Source of the DNA: Congeria kusceri
Taxonomy: Eukaryota; Mollusca; Bivalvia; Myida; Dreissenidae
Direction: 5' to 3'
DNA: 64,000 bases
Assembly (NCBI GenBank): GCA_027627225.1
Contig: CM051028.1
Location: forward strand, 10,732,001-10,796,000
Numbering within the stretch: position 1 is the first letter of the stretch; every line of letters starts with the position of its first letter. Both the position numbers and the translations under genes were made by a program. Positions 21,914-33,841 of this stretch are shown piece after piece. Below the pieces are notes generated by a model. It was not told the DNA's origin. It saw nothing but the letters and a program-made list of their open reading frames with translations, and did no database searches.

Positions 21914-24333
21914 CCGTATTCGTTCTAATAGACGCGCCGCGGCGCGATCATTTTGCCAAAGGTGTGCGGCAATTAGGGACTTAATTTTGACAAACAAAAC
22001 ATACCAAAAACATATTTTTTGGCCATCTGCATGTACAATTTCTTAATGATGTTACGTACATTGCTGATCCGCTACATCGCAATCCGTTATTTGGCGTTGT
22101 CCAATTTATCCCGAATCGGCCGTCGACCGATGCACTTTAATTTTCTTTCTATTATAATATCCGACTGTCATGACTAGCTCCTTTGGTCAGGGCTCAGGCA
22201 GCCAAGCACACCGTCCATAAAACGGCGGGAAAATTTCCTCGTGCACTTCGTGCCTATACGTGTCAATTTTCGAAGACCCATTGTACAGAGGATATATTAC
22301 TGCGGGAATGGGTTTACTATCTACACGTGGCTTTTGAAAATCTATAGATACAGCATTATTTGTGTATAATTGAGAGAAATAGTATTTTCCAAGACCTGTA
22401 TTTTGCAGAAACTAGCATCATTCCAAGACAACGAACCATCATGAGTGGACGTAAAAAGTCATACACAGCTGCATTTAAGCTAAATGTAGTCGCGTACGTT
22501 GAACAGAATAGCAAACGTGAAACAGCTAGACATTTTAGAGTTGATCGACGTCGGGTGCAGGAGTGGTGTGCACAAAAAGAGCGGCTAGAAAGTCTACCGA
22601 AGACTCAAAAACGACTTGGTGGTGCAGGACGGCACGTTCGCTATGCAGACATCGAATTTAAATTGATCAAATGGTTCCAAGAGAGAAGGGAAAAGGGCGT
22701 TCGGGTGACGGGAAAGTCGCTTAAACAAGAAGCATTACGTCTACACAAAGAAAACGGTAGCCAGTCCTTTAAAGCTTCCTGCGGCTGGTTCCGAAAGTTT
22801 AAGAAAAGGAACAATATTTCTTTTCGACGCACCACACATATTGCGCAACATGCGGCTGCCATCAATGACGACCGCGTCGACTCATTTTTGAGATTCGTAA
22901 TGCGTATGCGACGAATGAGGGAGTATAGTGATGGCGACATATTGAACATGGACGAGACACCGGTATGGTTCGAAATGCCAGGGAAAAGTACGCTGGCTGG
23001 CACGGGTGATAAAGAAGTATCGGTGTCATCAACAGGCCATGAAAAGGAGCGGATTACCGTCACCCTGGCAGCATATGCAGATGGAACGAAGTTGTCTCCT
23101 CTTGTCCATATGCCGGGAGTCCGCCTGTTGCCAAAGGAAGACATACCATCCGGAATCGTTATATACATGTGCGGTGCACGCCAGAAATCATGGGCTAACG
23201 AAGGCAGCATTATATTCTGGCTCACAAAACTGTACGGTGTCAGAAACACTGCCCGTCGCTTGCTAGTTTGGGATGCGTTTCGAGCACACAAAACGCAAAA
23301 AGTGAAGGATCTTGTCAAAACCAAGTTTAACAGTGACACTTGTATGATCCCTGGTGGGTGTACCAGCAAGCACAACCTGCCGATGTTTCATGGAATCGGC
23401 CCTTTAAGGCACGAATTGCCGAGTTGTACGACGAATGGGTATTCGACGGTCCTGTTGAAACAACAAAGGGTGGGAATAGAAAGGCCCCATCGAAGAAGTT
23501 GATCCTACAGTGGATCAAAGACGCCTGGTTAGCTATTTCGCCAGAGATCATTCGGAAATCGTTCAAGAAATGCGGTCTCACTGTCGCTATGGATGGGACA
23601 GAGGACCACCTGTTCCAGGCCGATTCGGGAGAAGAAAGTGACGACGACAACGCATTCGAGGGTTTCGACCAGGAAGACGTCGACGAAGTTCAGCAGGTAT
23701 AATATGAAAACATCGTATTTAAAAATGATTAACAACGCCATGATTAAAAAAGGAAAACATATAAATAATTTTATTTTTACAAAATGTACAAGCTATTTAA
23801 TTCTGTTTCAGGTGCTCGACAACGTAGACGTTGTTCTGACTGATGAATCGGACGACCAGTCTAGCAGCGATGACGACGACTACGACGACGTATCCAGTGA
23901 TCCAGACAGCCCTGGCCACTAGAGATCGATTGTTAATGTCAACTGTTTGTTAATAAACAATGATCTGTAATAAAGTTGTTATTATAAATACAAAACGATG
24001 CAGACATGTGGTAAATCAAATTAATTAATGTGTACGTCGATCTTAATTCCTCTTGCCATACAAACACTACGTGCTTACAATGTACTTTAAATAAATGACG
24101 CTTCTTAAAACCGCTCAATACGATATACGGAATTTAGTGTAATGTGACCGCAGAGTGCGATTATCACGACACAATATTTTTGGTGACTATAAAGAATCGA
24201 TGTGAAATGAGCCATTTTGATCAATTTAGAAGCGTTCTTTTTTATTTTTTTTTACTTTAATCATAACCATACATCTAAAAAAAATGGGGATGCGCGTTTA
24301 ATAGGGCATGTGCTCCAAATGGCACGAATACGG
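21914..24333. mobile_element. pogo/Tigger-type DNA transposon, 2.4 kb
   Basis: Inverted ends CCGTATTCGT (21914-21923) and ACGAATACGG (24324-24333) are flanked by TA on both sides (21912-21913 and 24334-24335), the target expected for the Tc1/mariner-pogo superfamily. Similarity continues inside as 'ctaatagacgcgcc' versus inverse 'ctattaaacgcgca'. It encodes a single transposase gene on the plus strand. The interior is richer in CpG than the neighbouring DNA, which suggests a fairly recent arrival. Confidence 0.85.
22441..23922 (+). pseudogene. pogo/Tigger DDE transposase, one frameshift
   Basis: Two exons, 22441-23696 and 23812-23922, joined in phase at CAG|GTG (115-bp intron). The ATG at 22441 gives MSGRKKSYTAAFKLNVVAYV, a psq/CENP-B-type helix-turn-helix. 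A second HTH (Tc5/CENP-B) covers about residues 70-140 (KWFQERREKGVRVTGKSLK; SCGWFRKFKKRNNISFRR). The DDE catalytic domain has ILNMDETPVW (first Asp), LLVWDAFRAHKT (second Asp) and ADVSWNRPFK (third Asp). A deletion near 23370, just after IPGGCTSK, shifts the frame before the third Asp. The C-terminus is strongly acidic (DDDD, SSDPDSPGH). The enzyme would bind the element's ends and cut and paste it at TA sites; as read it is inactive. Confidence 0.85.
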
Positions 24334-24335
24334 TA

Positions 24336-25439
24336 TGTATTTTTAAGGTCAGCTACTAATAAAACTATATCCATGTTGAAAAGGAATGAATGTTTTTCAA
24401 TATTTTTTTCTCTATTTTTCAACGTTGACGAAATTACCCGTACTCCTTATTGACCAGTTGTGACTTGTCAATCAAGAAGTGAGAGTTGACCAATTAACGG
24501 TTTATATTTCAGTGGTAAATAATCGCACATGGTTGCATAATCCAATCAAATGACTTCAAATCCTTAGACAACCAACCTACGACAAGCAGAAAGGCGGAGC
24601 GTTCTATGATTTTGAAACTGATCAATTCAACGTTGTTTCAACGTTGCTGTGCCCTGCTCGGTTAAGCCATTGCAGATATGAGATGTGTCTCAAAATATAG
24701 ATCATAGTACAACTGACCAAATGTCATGTGGCGCAAGTCAATTTATACTGTAATGGAGCAACGTCGTCGAGAGCTCCGAAAAACACGTCCACTCTCTTCG
24801 ACGACCAAACCTTGAATGACAGCAAATCGCATAGAAAATTATTACTGACCAAGAATTAAGTTGTAGATTCATTGCGTATTTGATGATTTATCGTAGAATC
24901 ATACTTACCATTCAATCCATAGGCATAGACCTAAAATCCTATCCATATAGATCTTGTGATGACTTTATTTTCAAGAACATACAGACTGAAAAATTTTCAG
25001 CGTGTTTGTTCTTAAAAATGATAAGCAACTGTCCATCCTTCCTTCCAATATGCCTCTCGAGATCCAGTTAAATCATGATGTAGATTTATTTCTGAGGTTT
25101 AATGGCCTCAAATATACAGAAAAATCAACATATTCTGTACAGTAACTGTGACTATATCCAGAGTTTACTGTACTGTACATCTTGCTAAGGTTTAAAAACG
25201 TGTCTCTAAGAATATATGTAAAATGTATGTATATATTTTATGATATTATACTGTTTCAATTCAAGAAATCATCAAATGGGATGTCAAAAAATAGACCGTT
25301 GTAAGCATACTAGTAGATCTATACAGAAAATGTATCACAAACTCATTAACCGTTACTGTTTGGAAATAATCCTACATTAAATCCGTACAATATTCACTTA
25401 AACAACAACGACACAAAACATCCATTTCTCCACGCGTTT
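24336..25439. other. Intergenic, no gene seen
   Basis: AT-rich DNA without a supported ORF, repeat array or inverted-repeat element. Confidence 0.5.
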
Positions 25440-26720
25440 ATTTTTCTTCATTAGCCCTAAACAATCTAACATGACGTAACGAATCTACAACGAGAGTTTT
25501 TACTACTAAAGCGACCGGCCAGTTGTTTTGGTTCGGCTCTGTTTTGTGATTCTAGTATCGATACCCTGTTAATAAATATGACAAACCATACATCAAAATG
25601 TTTAGCACAACATTCTCTACATGATCATATAATAATGATTTAAGTATGATTTGTCTATTTGTAAAATTGTGCACGTAGATTAATTTTTTTGATGAAATAA
25701 CAGGTAAAATCGGGTTTAAGTTAAAATATTTTGTATAGCCCGTTGTGTGAGAAATAAACAAATAACATGGTTATATGCGCGTTGGAGTTATTGTTAATCG
25801 ACATTGAAATCGACCCATGGGTTGCAGAGAAAATCAATTTTAACCACTTGTGAAGAAACACAGTTTTTCTATAAATGTCGCCTTAAGTTGTAGAATTAGA
25901 AATATTAAATGATGTCATAAATTTGCACCGAGAACGAAGGGTCAAATTCTTTGCGATTTATGAAATTGTGGTTGTTGCGATATGGTTTTCGGTCTGTATT
26001 ATTGACGCGTTGTACAAAAACATCAAGTATATTACACCAAAATGCGCAGAATTGTATCCCCTAATGAATGATACCAAGATTATTATACTTGTATTAGAGC
26101 TGAAAAATCTTTTTTCATAAGAACGTGATTTCGGTTAGGAAAGTGAAGTTTTGACACACACGCGTTGATCTTACAGCAAAATGCAAAGAATACAGATTGT
26201 TCCTGTCAGTTTGCTGGTTATCGTGAAGAAAATTTCATGAAAATATGTCCACCCGTTCCCGAGAAATTCGACATAAACCGCTTCCAAACAAACACAGATT
26301 TGTGTACTATTCGCTATGTAACGTTCGCTATGTAACTCGATACTTGAAAATCTGTTTGTTGTAGAAGCGCTTTTTGGCCGTATTTTCGTTGTTGTTAAGA
26401 CTTTTTGTGGAATGCTGTACATCAAAATGAACGGATAGAAAATCTCTACACGTTGATACCAATTACATGCCTATAACAGCAAAGAAAAAAAGTTTATCTG
26501 AGAAGACAAAAAAGTTTTCTTCTTAGCGATGCGAAAGTGAAAAATTCTTATATATGTGTTATGACCAGAGCAAAATTGACATAACCAATAATGTAGCTTA
26601 CGTCGAGCTGAACAATGTGTTAAACATTTCATGATTGTATCGTTAACGGTTTCGGAGCAACACGACTTAAATCAATCCTCAATAAAACCCTTTTCTATTC
26701 CTTGTGCTATGTAACGTTGT
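25440..26720. repeat. Degenerate 370-450-bp tandem repeat, left block
   Basis: Units share the landmarks '(a)aaatg(t/c)(g/t)cag', 'a(t/c)cc(c/t)cta', 'gataccaa' and 'cagagaaaatcaa'. Landmarks occur near 25593, 26038 and 26420. The section 25470-26100 resembles 35265-35950 (for example 'tatagcccgttgtgtgagaa' and 'taaatttgcaccgagaac' occur in both), which marks a larger repeating unit. The block is cut at a TTAA by the Kolobok-like element. Confidence 0.65.
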
Positions 26721-27020
26721 TTAAGGTAGTGTACCCGTAATAAGCTCCCGCGTTTTTTTGCGATGTCGGTCGATGTCGACATTATTCGTAATTTATTCGG
26801 GTGATTACGGTTACATTCGCTACAGTTCGTTGAACATCGTTTTTTCTCTGATATTTTCATTTTTTATTTGCTAGAACGTTTTATTTCGTTTATTATAGGT
26901 AAAATGAAATGTAATTTTATTTTATTCATCACTAAGTACCAACAAAACGAAAAGTTATTAAAAATATTAAAGCGAAAGTAACCGGAAATGTTATGACGTC
27001 ACTTCTTGTTGTCATTTACA

Positions 27021-30000
27021 ATGGAAAATCGAAATGCGAAAGGCAGGTTCGTTTATAAAAAAAAGATCGTTAAACAAAAAGAAAATGAATTAAAAGATCA
27101 CGAATATTGTAAAGACAATAATTTTGTTCAAGATACATGTGGTGAGTCGGATGACATAATAAATAATCGATGGAAAGAAGGAAGGAGACTCGTCGAATGG
27201 GAAGTTTTGCTTGAAAATTTAAGATTTTGTAAACAATGCAGACTTGGACCAGTGCCATTGACAATAACAACAATCAAAGGTGAATTGCTTAAAGGCCTGG
27301 GGGGATATTTATACGTTAAATGTAACAACATCGATTGTGGCTTTGTCAATACCGTGGCATACGGAAAAACCTACCGTGAACCATCCAGCCAGGGTCGCCA
27401 GGGAATGCCATGTTTTGCTGAAAACACAAAGCTTGGAATCGGTGTGTACAAAGTTTATTACCTTGAAGTTAAAATTGTTTAATGACTATCATAATGATAA
27501 TAGAGAAAACTTGTTCTGAAACTGTTTAGAATTTTGTAATTTAATGATTTTACTTATTTAACCTATCGTAAATGCAAGATGAAGAGTGCATCCATCATGG
27601 GCTTTGAACACACGACTACAAAACAGTTGCACACCACTCTACAAACACACCTTACCGGGCGTATTGTTATTACCCACATGCAACTCTCCTCCTATCACTT
27701 TCCTTTATTGCTGATTCTCTTGTGAATTTTAACACCATAAACTGTATTTATAAATATTGTAAAATATGATCTTAATTATATGGTTATTCTGAATTTAAAC
27801 TAGAATAAGATTTTTTTAGTAAATGTTGTATTTTATATTTAGCAATGATCGGCAGCGTTGGTGGTCCAGTGCGTGTGAATAACATGCTGTCCACACTGAA
27901 TATGAAGCCGGTCAATGCAAAAAATCTCAAGTTGATGGAAAGTCGAGCTGGAGCTGTCGTGGAAACAGTTGCCAGAGATTCTTCACATTCAGCATCTGTA
28001 GAAGCTTTCCAACAGGAAATGGGGTGTGTAAAGTAATCCATGCGATTAAAAAGATTCGAGTCATATAATATACGCAGTTTGTTTATGATTAGCAATAAAT
28101 TTTGACAAAACATTTCTTTTTATATTAACAGATTTATCACAATAATAATTGTTTAATTGGTGTTGTATTTGTTAATTTAAATATAAATTTAGGAAACAAA
28201 ATATTTTGTCAAATGTGTTAATGCATACATAACTAATTTACAGAGCAGTGGCAGAACAGGAGTCCATTGACTCTCAGTCAACAATGGAAGGCATGATACA
28301 AGATCTTGGGGTATGTCATCTTCCGGATGCTTCACCTTCCCTCAGGTATGTTTTTTATCTGCTTAACATTGTGGTTAAAATGTTCAAAGTAACTTATCCC
28401 ATATTAAATATGATATTTAATGTTGGTACATTGAGCTTTAAAAATGTAATCTATGGTTTGCCTTACTCTTTAATATTTTTAGCTAAATAGAGAATAACAA
28501 GTAACTGACCTATTGTTTTGTAATATATCGGGTGAGGCTTAGAATAAAATAACGGCGAGGCTTGCTGAACCTTTATTTTATTCGCGCCAGACCTGATATA
28601 TTACAAAATGATACGACAGTAACCAGTTTTTCTGTTTATCATACCAATCACCCCATATTTTTTAAGAAATAATAAAATATAATCAATACGCCTCGGTATT
28701 TTTAGCGCGAATGGATCTGTTGTATGACGTAATGACGCGTTTTGCATGACGTCATGTGCACTTGCAGAGTCATTCTTAATTATGTGCAAAATACTTTTTT
28801 AGCTGTTTTTGTTGCTTTTTGTGTCTAAAATTTACTACATCTTGGTATCAAATTGTTTGTTTTGTTGAATCTGATTTATTTCTACCGAAAATGATAACTT
28901 TATAGTTGATTCCAAGTAATATGACGTACCTCCAAACATTGACTGATATAAACGCTTACTAACCTGTTATAAAAAAACTATATCAGGCACCTTTGTGTCA
29001 GACCGATATCAGCGTAGAGGTATAATAAAAAATAAATACTAAGATGTTATACATTATAAAACAGGTTAACGCTCCAAGATTCTGCTGCAAGCACAGCCTG
29101 GTCTGATGATGACACTGATGTGGAAGCTGAGTGTCAAAATACTGACACTATAAGTGAACGGGAACACATAGTCAATTCGTCAAACACTACCATGTAATTA
29201 TTTTTCATTTTTACTTATTATCTCCTTTAAATTTGAATTACAATTTAGATGAGTTTTAATGAATCTTAATTTGTTTAAGCAATTTTAGTATATTTACAAT
29301 ATAAAAACATCCAAGAGGTATATTTTTTATGTTGTTATCTGTATTTTTAGCACTCCAGCTTGTAGCAGCTATACTACAAAGATCCGCCGACATCGCCTTC
29401 ATCAGACTGCACACATATCCAGAAAACAAGGAAAGAAGGCCAAGGTCAAGCTAGCATCTAGGTATCCATGCCGAACAAGAACTGGAATGTCTGTTGCAGA
29501 AGACACAGCCTGGCACAAGAGAGGATTTGATTCATTGACATGTGAGGATATAAATAATATAAGCTATATTATTTGTAAATGTCATACACCTTATTTCATA
29601 ATAAGTATTTCAAGAAAAAAGTTAAATTTTTACATGCCTGATTTTTCTTTAAAGTATTTCCAGTATTTTCAGTTATTCCAAATTGACATTTTTGTACTGC
29701 GGTGAGAACAGTGCTTTAATAATTTCGTTTTCTTAAAACAGCACATACTTTCTTCATGAGCACTGCCAAGTCAGCACATCGGAAGAAGATAATCAAGACA
29801 GTTGTAGGGCATCGTGCATGTGCTGTTTGTAGCTGGTGGCGAAGGAAACGTCCAGGTCATAAAGTACGACAACATTCCTGTGTTCGTAATCACACAGGTA
29901 GTGCGAGAGCAATGGAGGCCACAACTGGTGTGCTAGGCGTGCGAGAACTGTGCAGTGAAGGTACACCAATTGAATTCATTGAAGGTGACGGTGACAACAC

Positions 30001-32706
30001 ACTTATATCAAAAATAAGAGGTGATATGAATATCATGATGAAAAAACGCTTCGATAAAAATCATGTGGTTAAAAATGTCACAAAAAGCATGTACAAACTT
30101 AAGTCTGAAAAGGGTGTAAAAATTTCCAAGCCAGTAATATCACATTTAGAAAAGTGTTTGAAGTACGCTTTTGCCAAGAATGCCGGTGACAAAGACGGAA
30201 TGGAAGAGAACCTTCAAGCTCTTATCCCACATCAGTTTGGTGACCATAGTAAGTGCCATTCTAGATTTTGTGGATATAATAGAAAACCGGGAGAGAAATA
30301 TATTCATAGAAGTTTTCCATACAAAGCTCCACTTCGAGATGAAAACTTGCGCATACGGCTTGATAAAATCTTCAACCCTATAACATCCAATGCTCACCAA
30401 TACATAGACCTTGGCTCTAGTCAGCAGTGTGAACATGCTAACAAAGAGGTTACATTGAGGGCTCCTAAAAGCCACCACTATGGACACACTAAAAGTATTG
30501 ATTACAGGGTCAAAGCCACAGCAGCTTTTGTAAACGATGGACGGCATTACATTTCAAAGGTATGCTTATAAATTGTAATTGGTACAATCAGTTTTTGTTA
30601 TTGTTGTACTAGTTATAAATGTTACAAAAAAAACTTTTCTTGTTTTTGTTCATTGCTAATGTTCTTTTGTCAGCATGAAAGTTATTTTTCAGCATGAAAT
30701 TTTGCCACTGAGAAGTATGTTTTATTGTAATGTTTAATTTTAGTTACTTGTTGTATTGTTCTTTATGTTTTTGTTACAAGATGAGGAGGTATAGCTGATG
30801 ATGCAACAACAGAACACTGGAAGAAGTAGGATAAGCAGTGTGTATGTTCAAGCACTAATTAGATTGTAATAAATAACTGAATTTGTATCATTTTGATCAC
30901 ATTTGAATGAAAATAACACTGAATAATTTTAAATTTAACTGATCAAAAGTTGTAAATGCTTATATTAAAATAGTCACACAAATTGTAGCTTTTGTTATAT
31001 TAAGAAAAACTGTTTTCAACAGGGTTGCTCAATGCTTGGTCTATCACCGGGATGTCACACTGTAAGTTATGCAGAGAAATGCATGAAACGCAGGGAAGTG
31101 ATGCGTGACAAAGCTGCCTTACCAGCCACGAAACGCAGACGGCTCCAACTGAAACAAGAAAGAGCGACAAACCAGGGCGCACTGGAAGTTCTAGAAGGAG
31201 ACACATATGAATCTAGTGAGTACCAAAGCACTGTGTGTCATGTCACTTGTTGTTTATTTTGTCAGAATGTAAATGCTGATTTATATTGGTTTCTGTTATT
31301 TAGAATTAAAAACATGTATCCCAGTGTACACTCAATGACATAGTACTTTATAGAGATGAACTACATTTACATGTCATGTTCATTGAATTTAAATGAAAAT
31401 ATGTCATTTTCTATATTTTAAAAGAGTAGGCAACTATATTGTGAATTATTCTGGACGGTACTTTTATAATCAAAATAATTATAATTTTGTGAAAACTATT
31501 TTTTTTTTAAATGTATACATTTTAAAGTGATAATATTAGACATAACATATTTTACAGGTATCGGCCATGAGGAGACTGTAGATGTTGAGAAAGTTCCTGA
31601 TGCCATACCTCGAGGGAACTTCAAAGCTGTCACCCTTCATCACACGCCAAGAATTATAACATTTGATCTGGAGACAACCGGTCTAAGTATGTGTGATTAT
31701 GGATATTATATGTAGATATTCATGTGTGAAATGGCTGTGGGAGTGTTTGTTTTGAATACTGTCAATAATTTTGGGGAAGAAAACACAGGGTGTTCTTGAC
31801 TCCTTGTATTGTATACTTATTATATCACATTATTATGTAAATGTATGAAACAATACTATAGTTCAAAAAGAATACTTATTTTACATTTTTTCCAGAAAGT
31901 ACAGGTTCTTTTTAGGTCAATTATTTCATTTGTTATATTGCAGTTATATAAAATAATTAATGCACATATTCTTATTATAATCACAAATAACACTGTTTTC
32001 AGTTCAAGGAAGAATCATGCCACACATAACCCAGATTGCGGCAGTAGACGTAGAATATGGGGGACAATTTAATACCTATGTTATCCCCAAAATACCCATT
32101 AACCCTGAGGCATCTGCTGTTACGGGCATTACACTGGATGATGGTGAAATGAAGGTGCAGGGAACTGGAGTGTTGGCAGTATCGATCAGAACAGCTGTAC
32201 AGCAATTGTCAACCTGGATTCAGAAATATGACAACGTGTGTTTGGTCGCCCATAATGGTAGGCGTTTCGACTTCCCAATTCTAGTCACAACATTGAAAAA
32301 TACTGGTCAGCTTGATACGTTCCCTGTTGCCGCTTTGATTGATTCACTAGCAGTTTTCCGAAAGCTATTCCCAAAAACATCACTGAAGCAGGTAGACCTG
32401 GTAAAAACATTGTTAGGGACCACATATGATGCTCATAATGCCATGGCAGATGTTCAGGCACTAGGAAGGTTATTGAAATTTGTCAAAATATCACCGAAGG
32501 ACCTCATGTCATACAGCTTCACGCTATCTGCAGTAGCCAATTCATTACTGTACAACAATGCTAAAACCCTGAACCTAGGCAGTCTTGACCAGCTAGTGTA
32601 CAAAGGTATCTGCAAGAGGCCAACAGCAGAAAACATAGCAGGTTCTGGTCTTCACTATAAACATTTAAACATGATTTTTCGACGTGGTGGTGAAGATGGA
32701 CTGTGA
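27021..32706 (+). CDS. Kolobok/Mutator-like transposase fused to DEDDh exonuclease
   Basis: Nine exons: 27021-27441, 27843-28023, 28244-28345, 29065-29193, 29351-29541, 29742-30559, 31023-31215, 31540-31686 and 32003-32706. All phases agree, giving 961 codons. Domains: a zinc-binding Mutator-like transposase region (about 40-235; RFCKQCRLGPVPL, VKCNNIDCGFVNT, NTKLGIAMIGSVGG); an acidic linker; a transposase core with DTAWHKRGFDSLT, CAVCSWWRRKRPGHK, FIEGDGDNTL and CEHANKEV as candidate D, D, E residues; a basic region; then an exonuclease with ExoI FDLETTGL, ExoII AHNGRRFDFPIL and ExoIII HNAMADV. The transposase would excise and insert at TTAA; the exonuclease could trim 3' ends or process donor DNA, which is inference. 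The C-terminus ends at TGA 32704, but coding similarity continues 36 more codons to TAG 32812. The exon 8 acceptor (31540) is the one phase-compatible choice and is the least certain boundary. Confidence 0.75.
28510..28625. mobile_element. Small foldback MITE in transposase intron 3
   Basis: Arms 'ttttgtaatatatcgggt' (28517) and inverse 'gatatattacaaaatgat' (28593) enclose a second pair, 'aataaaata'/'tattttatt'. The sequence is non-coding and lies wholly within an intron of the Kolobok-like gene. Confidence 0.5.
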
Positions 32707-32814
32707 GATGTGTTTACCTCCAAAAATTCTGATGGGTTGCCTAGAGTTACAAGTGCAAAAAAAGTGTTGGATGAAGTGATTCCAAAGCTAGCCCAATGTT
32801 TAGGAAAGGATTAG
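32704..32814 (+). other. Coding-like extension after in-frame TGA
   Basis: After TGA 32704-32706 the same frame reads DVFTSKNSDGLPRVTSAKK and on to GKD before TAG at 32812-32814. The 'GL-R-...-LPRVTSAKKVLD' pattern resembles the end of PML-type exonuclease domains, so the TGA looks like a CGA (Arg) changed by C-to-T at a CpG. Confidence 0.55.
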
Positions 32815-33841
32815 TTGAATTGTTAACATACTCTTCAGTATAGGAAATGATGAACACAAAAGTCATGTATACTGTTGAGTGTCTTTGTGCTGATTGGATT
32901 GAATATTGCTGTTATGGTTTTACAATATTTTATAGAATTGATGATGCAGTATTATATAAATAATATTATATATCCTTTTCTATAAACAAAACACAGAAAG
33001 GATAGTAATAATGTATAACATTGTAATATTTTGTAGAGCATACTTAATTGTCTATTTAAGTTGATATTTTTATATGAAATTGATATTTTTTGTTGTTGCT
33101 GCATAAGTTATATAATTGGCAATATTATATATTTTAATTCATCTTAAATGTATTTTATTTATATATTTGTGATGTCTGTGTACATATGTTCCAGTTGGGC
33201 ACAAAGAACAGTGTTTAATTTTTATTCAAAAACAGTAATGTAATTATTGTGACACTAGTTGTTAAATACTGCCTGGATATTCATTGTAATAATATTTTAG
33301 GCATTGTGATATTATCATAAATTATTTTGAAAACTGTACGGGCAAACTACTTTTTAAAACACTTTTATATGTGTTTATATGTAACACATAAAAAATAAGT
33401 CAATTAATTTATTTATACCTGATTGATTAATCTACAAAACTCGATTTTTGTGAACATGGTCTAGAATAGATCAGCTCTGAGAGCAGTAATTTTGTTGCTG
33501 TGGATCAAACATATATAACCATATACGACAAAATACAACTGCTAATGTTTTAATGTGTTTATTTTATTATTATACAATGAATATAAATTATATAAACACT
33601 AGAGTAGAGAATATATTTGCAAAAATGAGTGATGTTTTCACTTTTATCTAGCCTAGGGGTCAAATGCTTTGTGGCAAAAATGGCGGACTGGTCTATAGAA
33701 TATGAAAATTGCAATAACTTTCTTATTTGACGGTAAAAGTTTCTAATATTTGGTATTTCTATCCATAAGATAATACAGATAATAACAATAATATTATTAT
33801 TTACATTGGAAATAATTGTTTTTACGGGTACACTACCTTAA

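Larger units (their letters stand above)
26725..33837. mobile_element. Kolobok/Mutator-like DNA transposon, 7.1 kb
   Basis: Perfect 16-bp inverted ends GGTAGTGTACCCGTAA at 26725-26740 and inverse at 33822-33837, each flanked by TTAA (26721-26724 and 33838-33841). A TTAA target is a hallmark of Kolobok (also of piggyBac, but the protein excludes that). It carries one nine-exon plus-strand gene that fuses a Mutator-like/Kolobok transposase with a DEDDh exonuclease. Introns contain a small foldback MITE. About 1.0 kb after the gene is AT-rich and non-coding. The element has split a degenerate tandem-repeat array. Confidence 0.85.

Noticed and set aside
22641..23375. 244-codon minus-strand open frame
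   Set aside because: It is the antisense shadow of the pogo/Tigger transposase, whose domains and catalytic residues are on the plus strand.
32704..32706. TGA as selenocysteine
   Set aside because: No SECIS-like hairpin was evident and the protein family does not use selenocysteine; a CpG decay of CGA is simpler.
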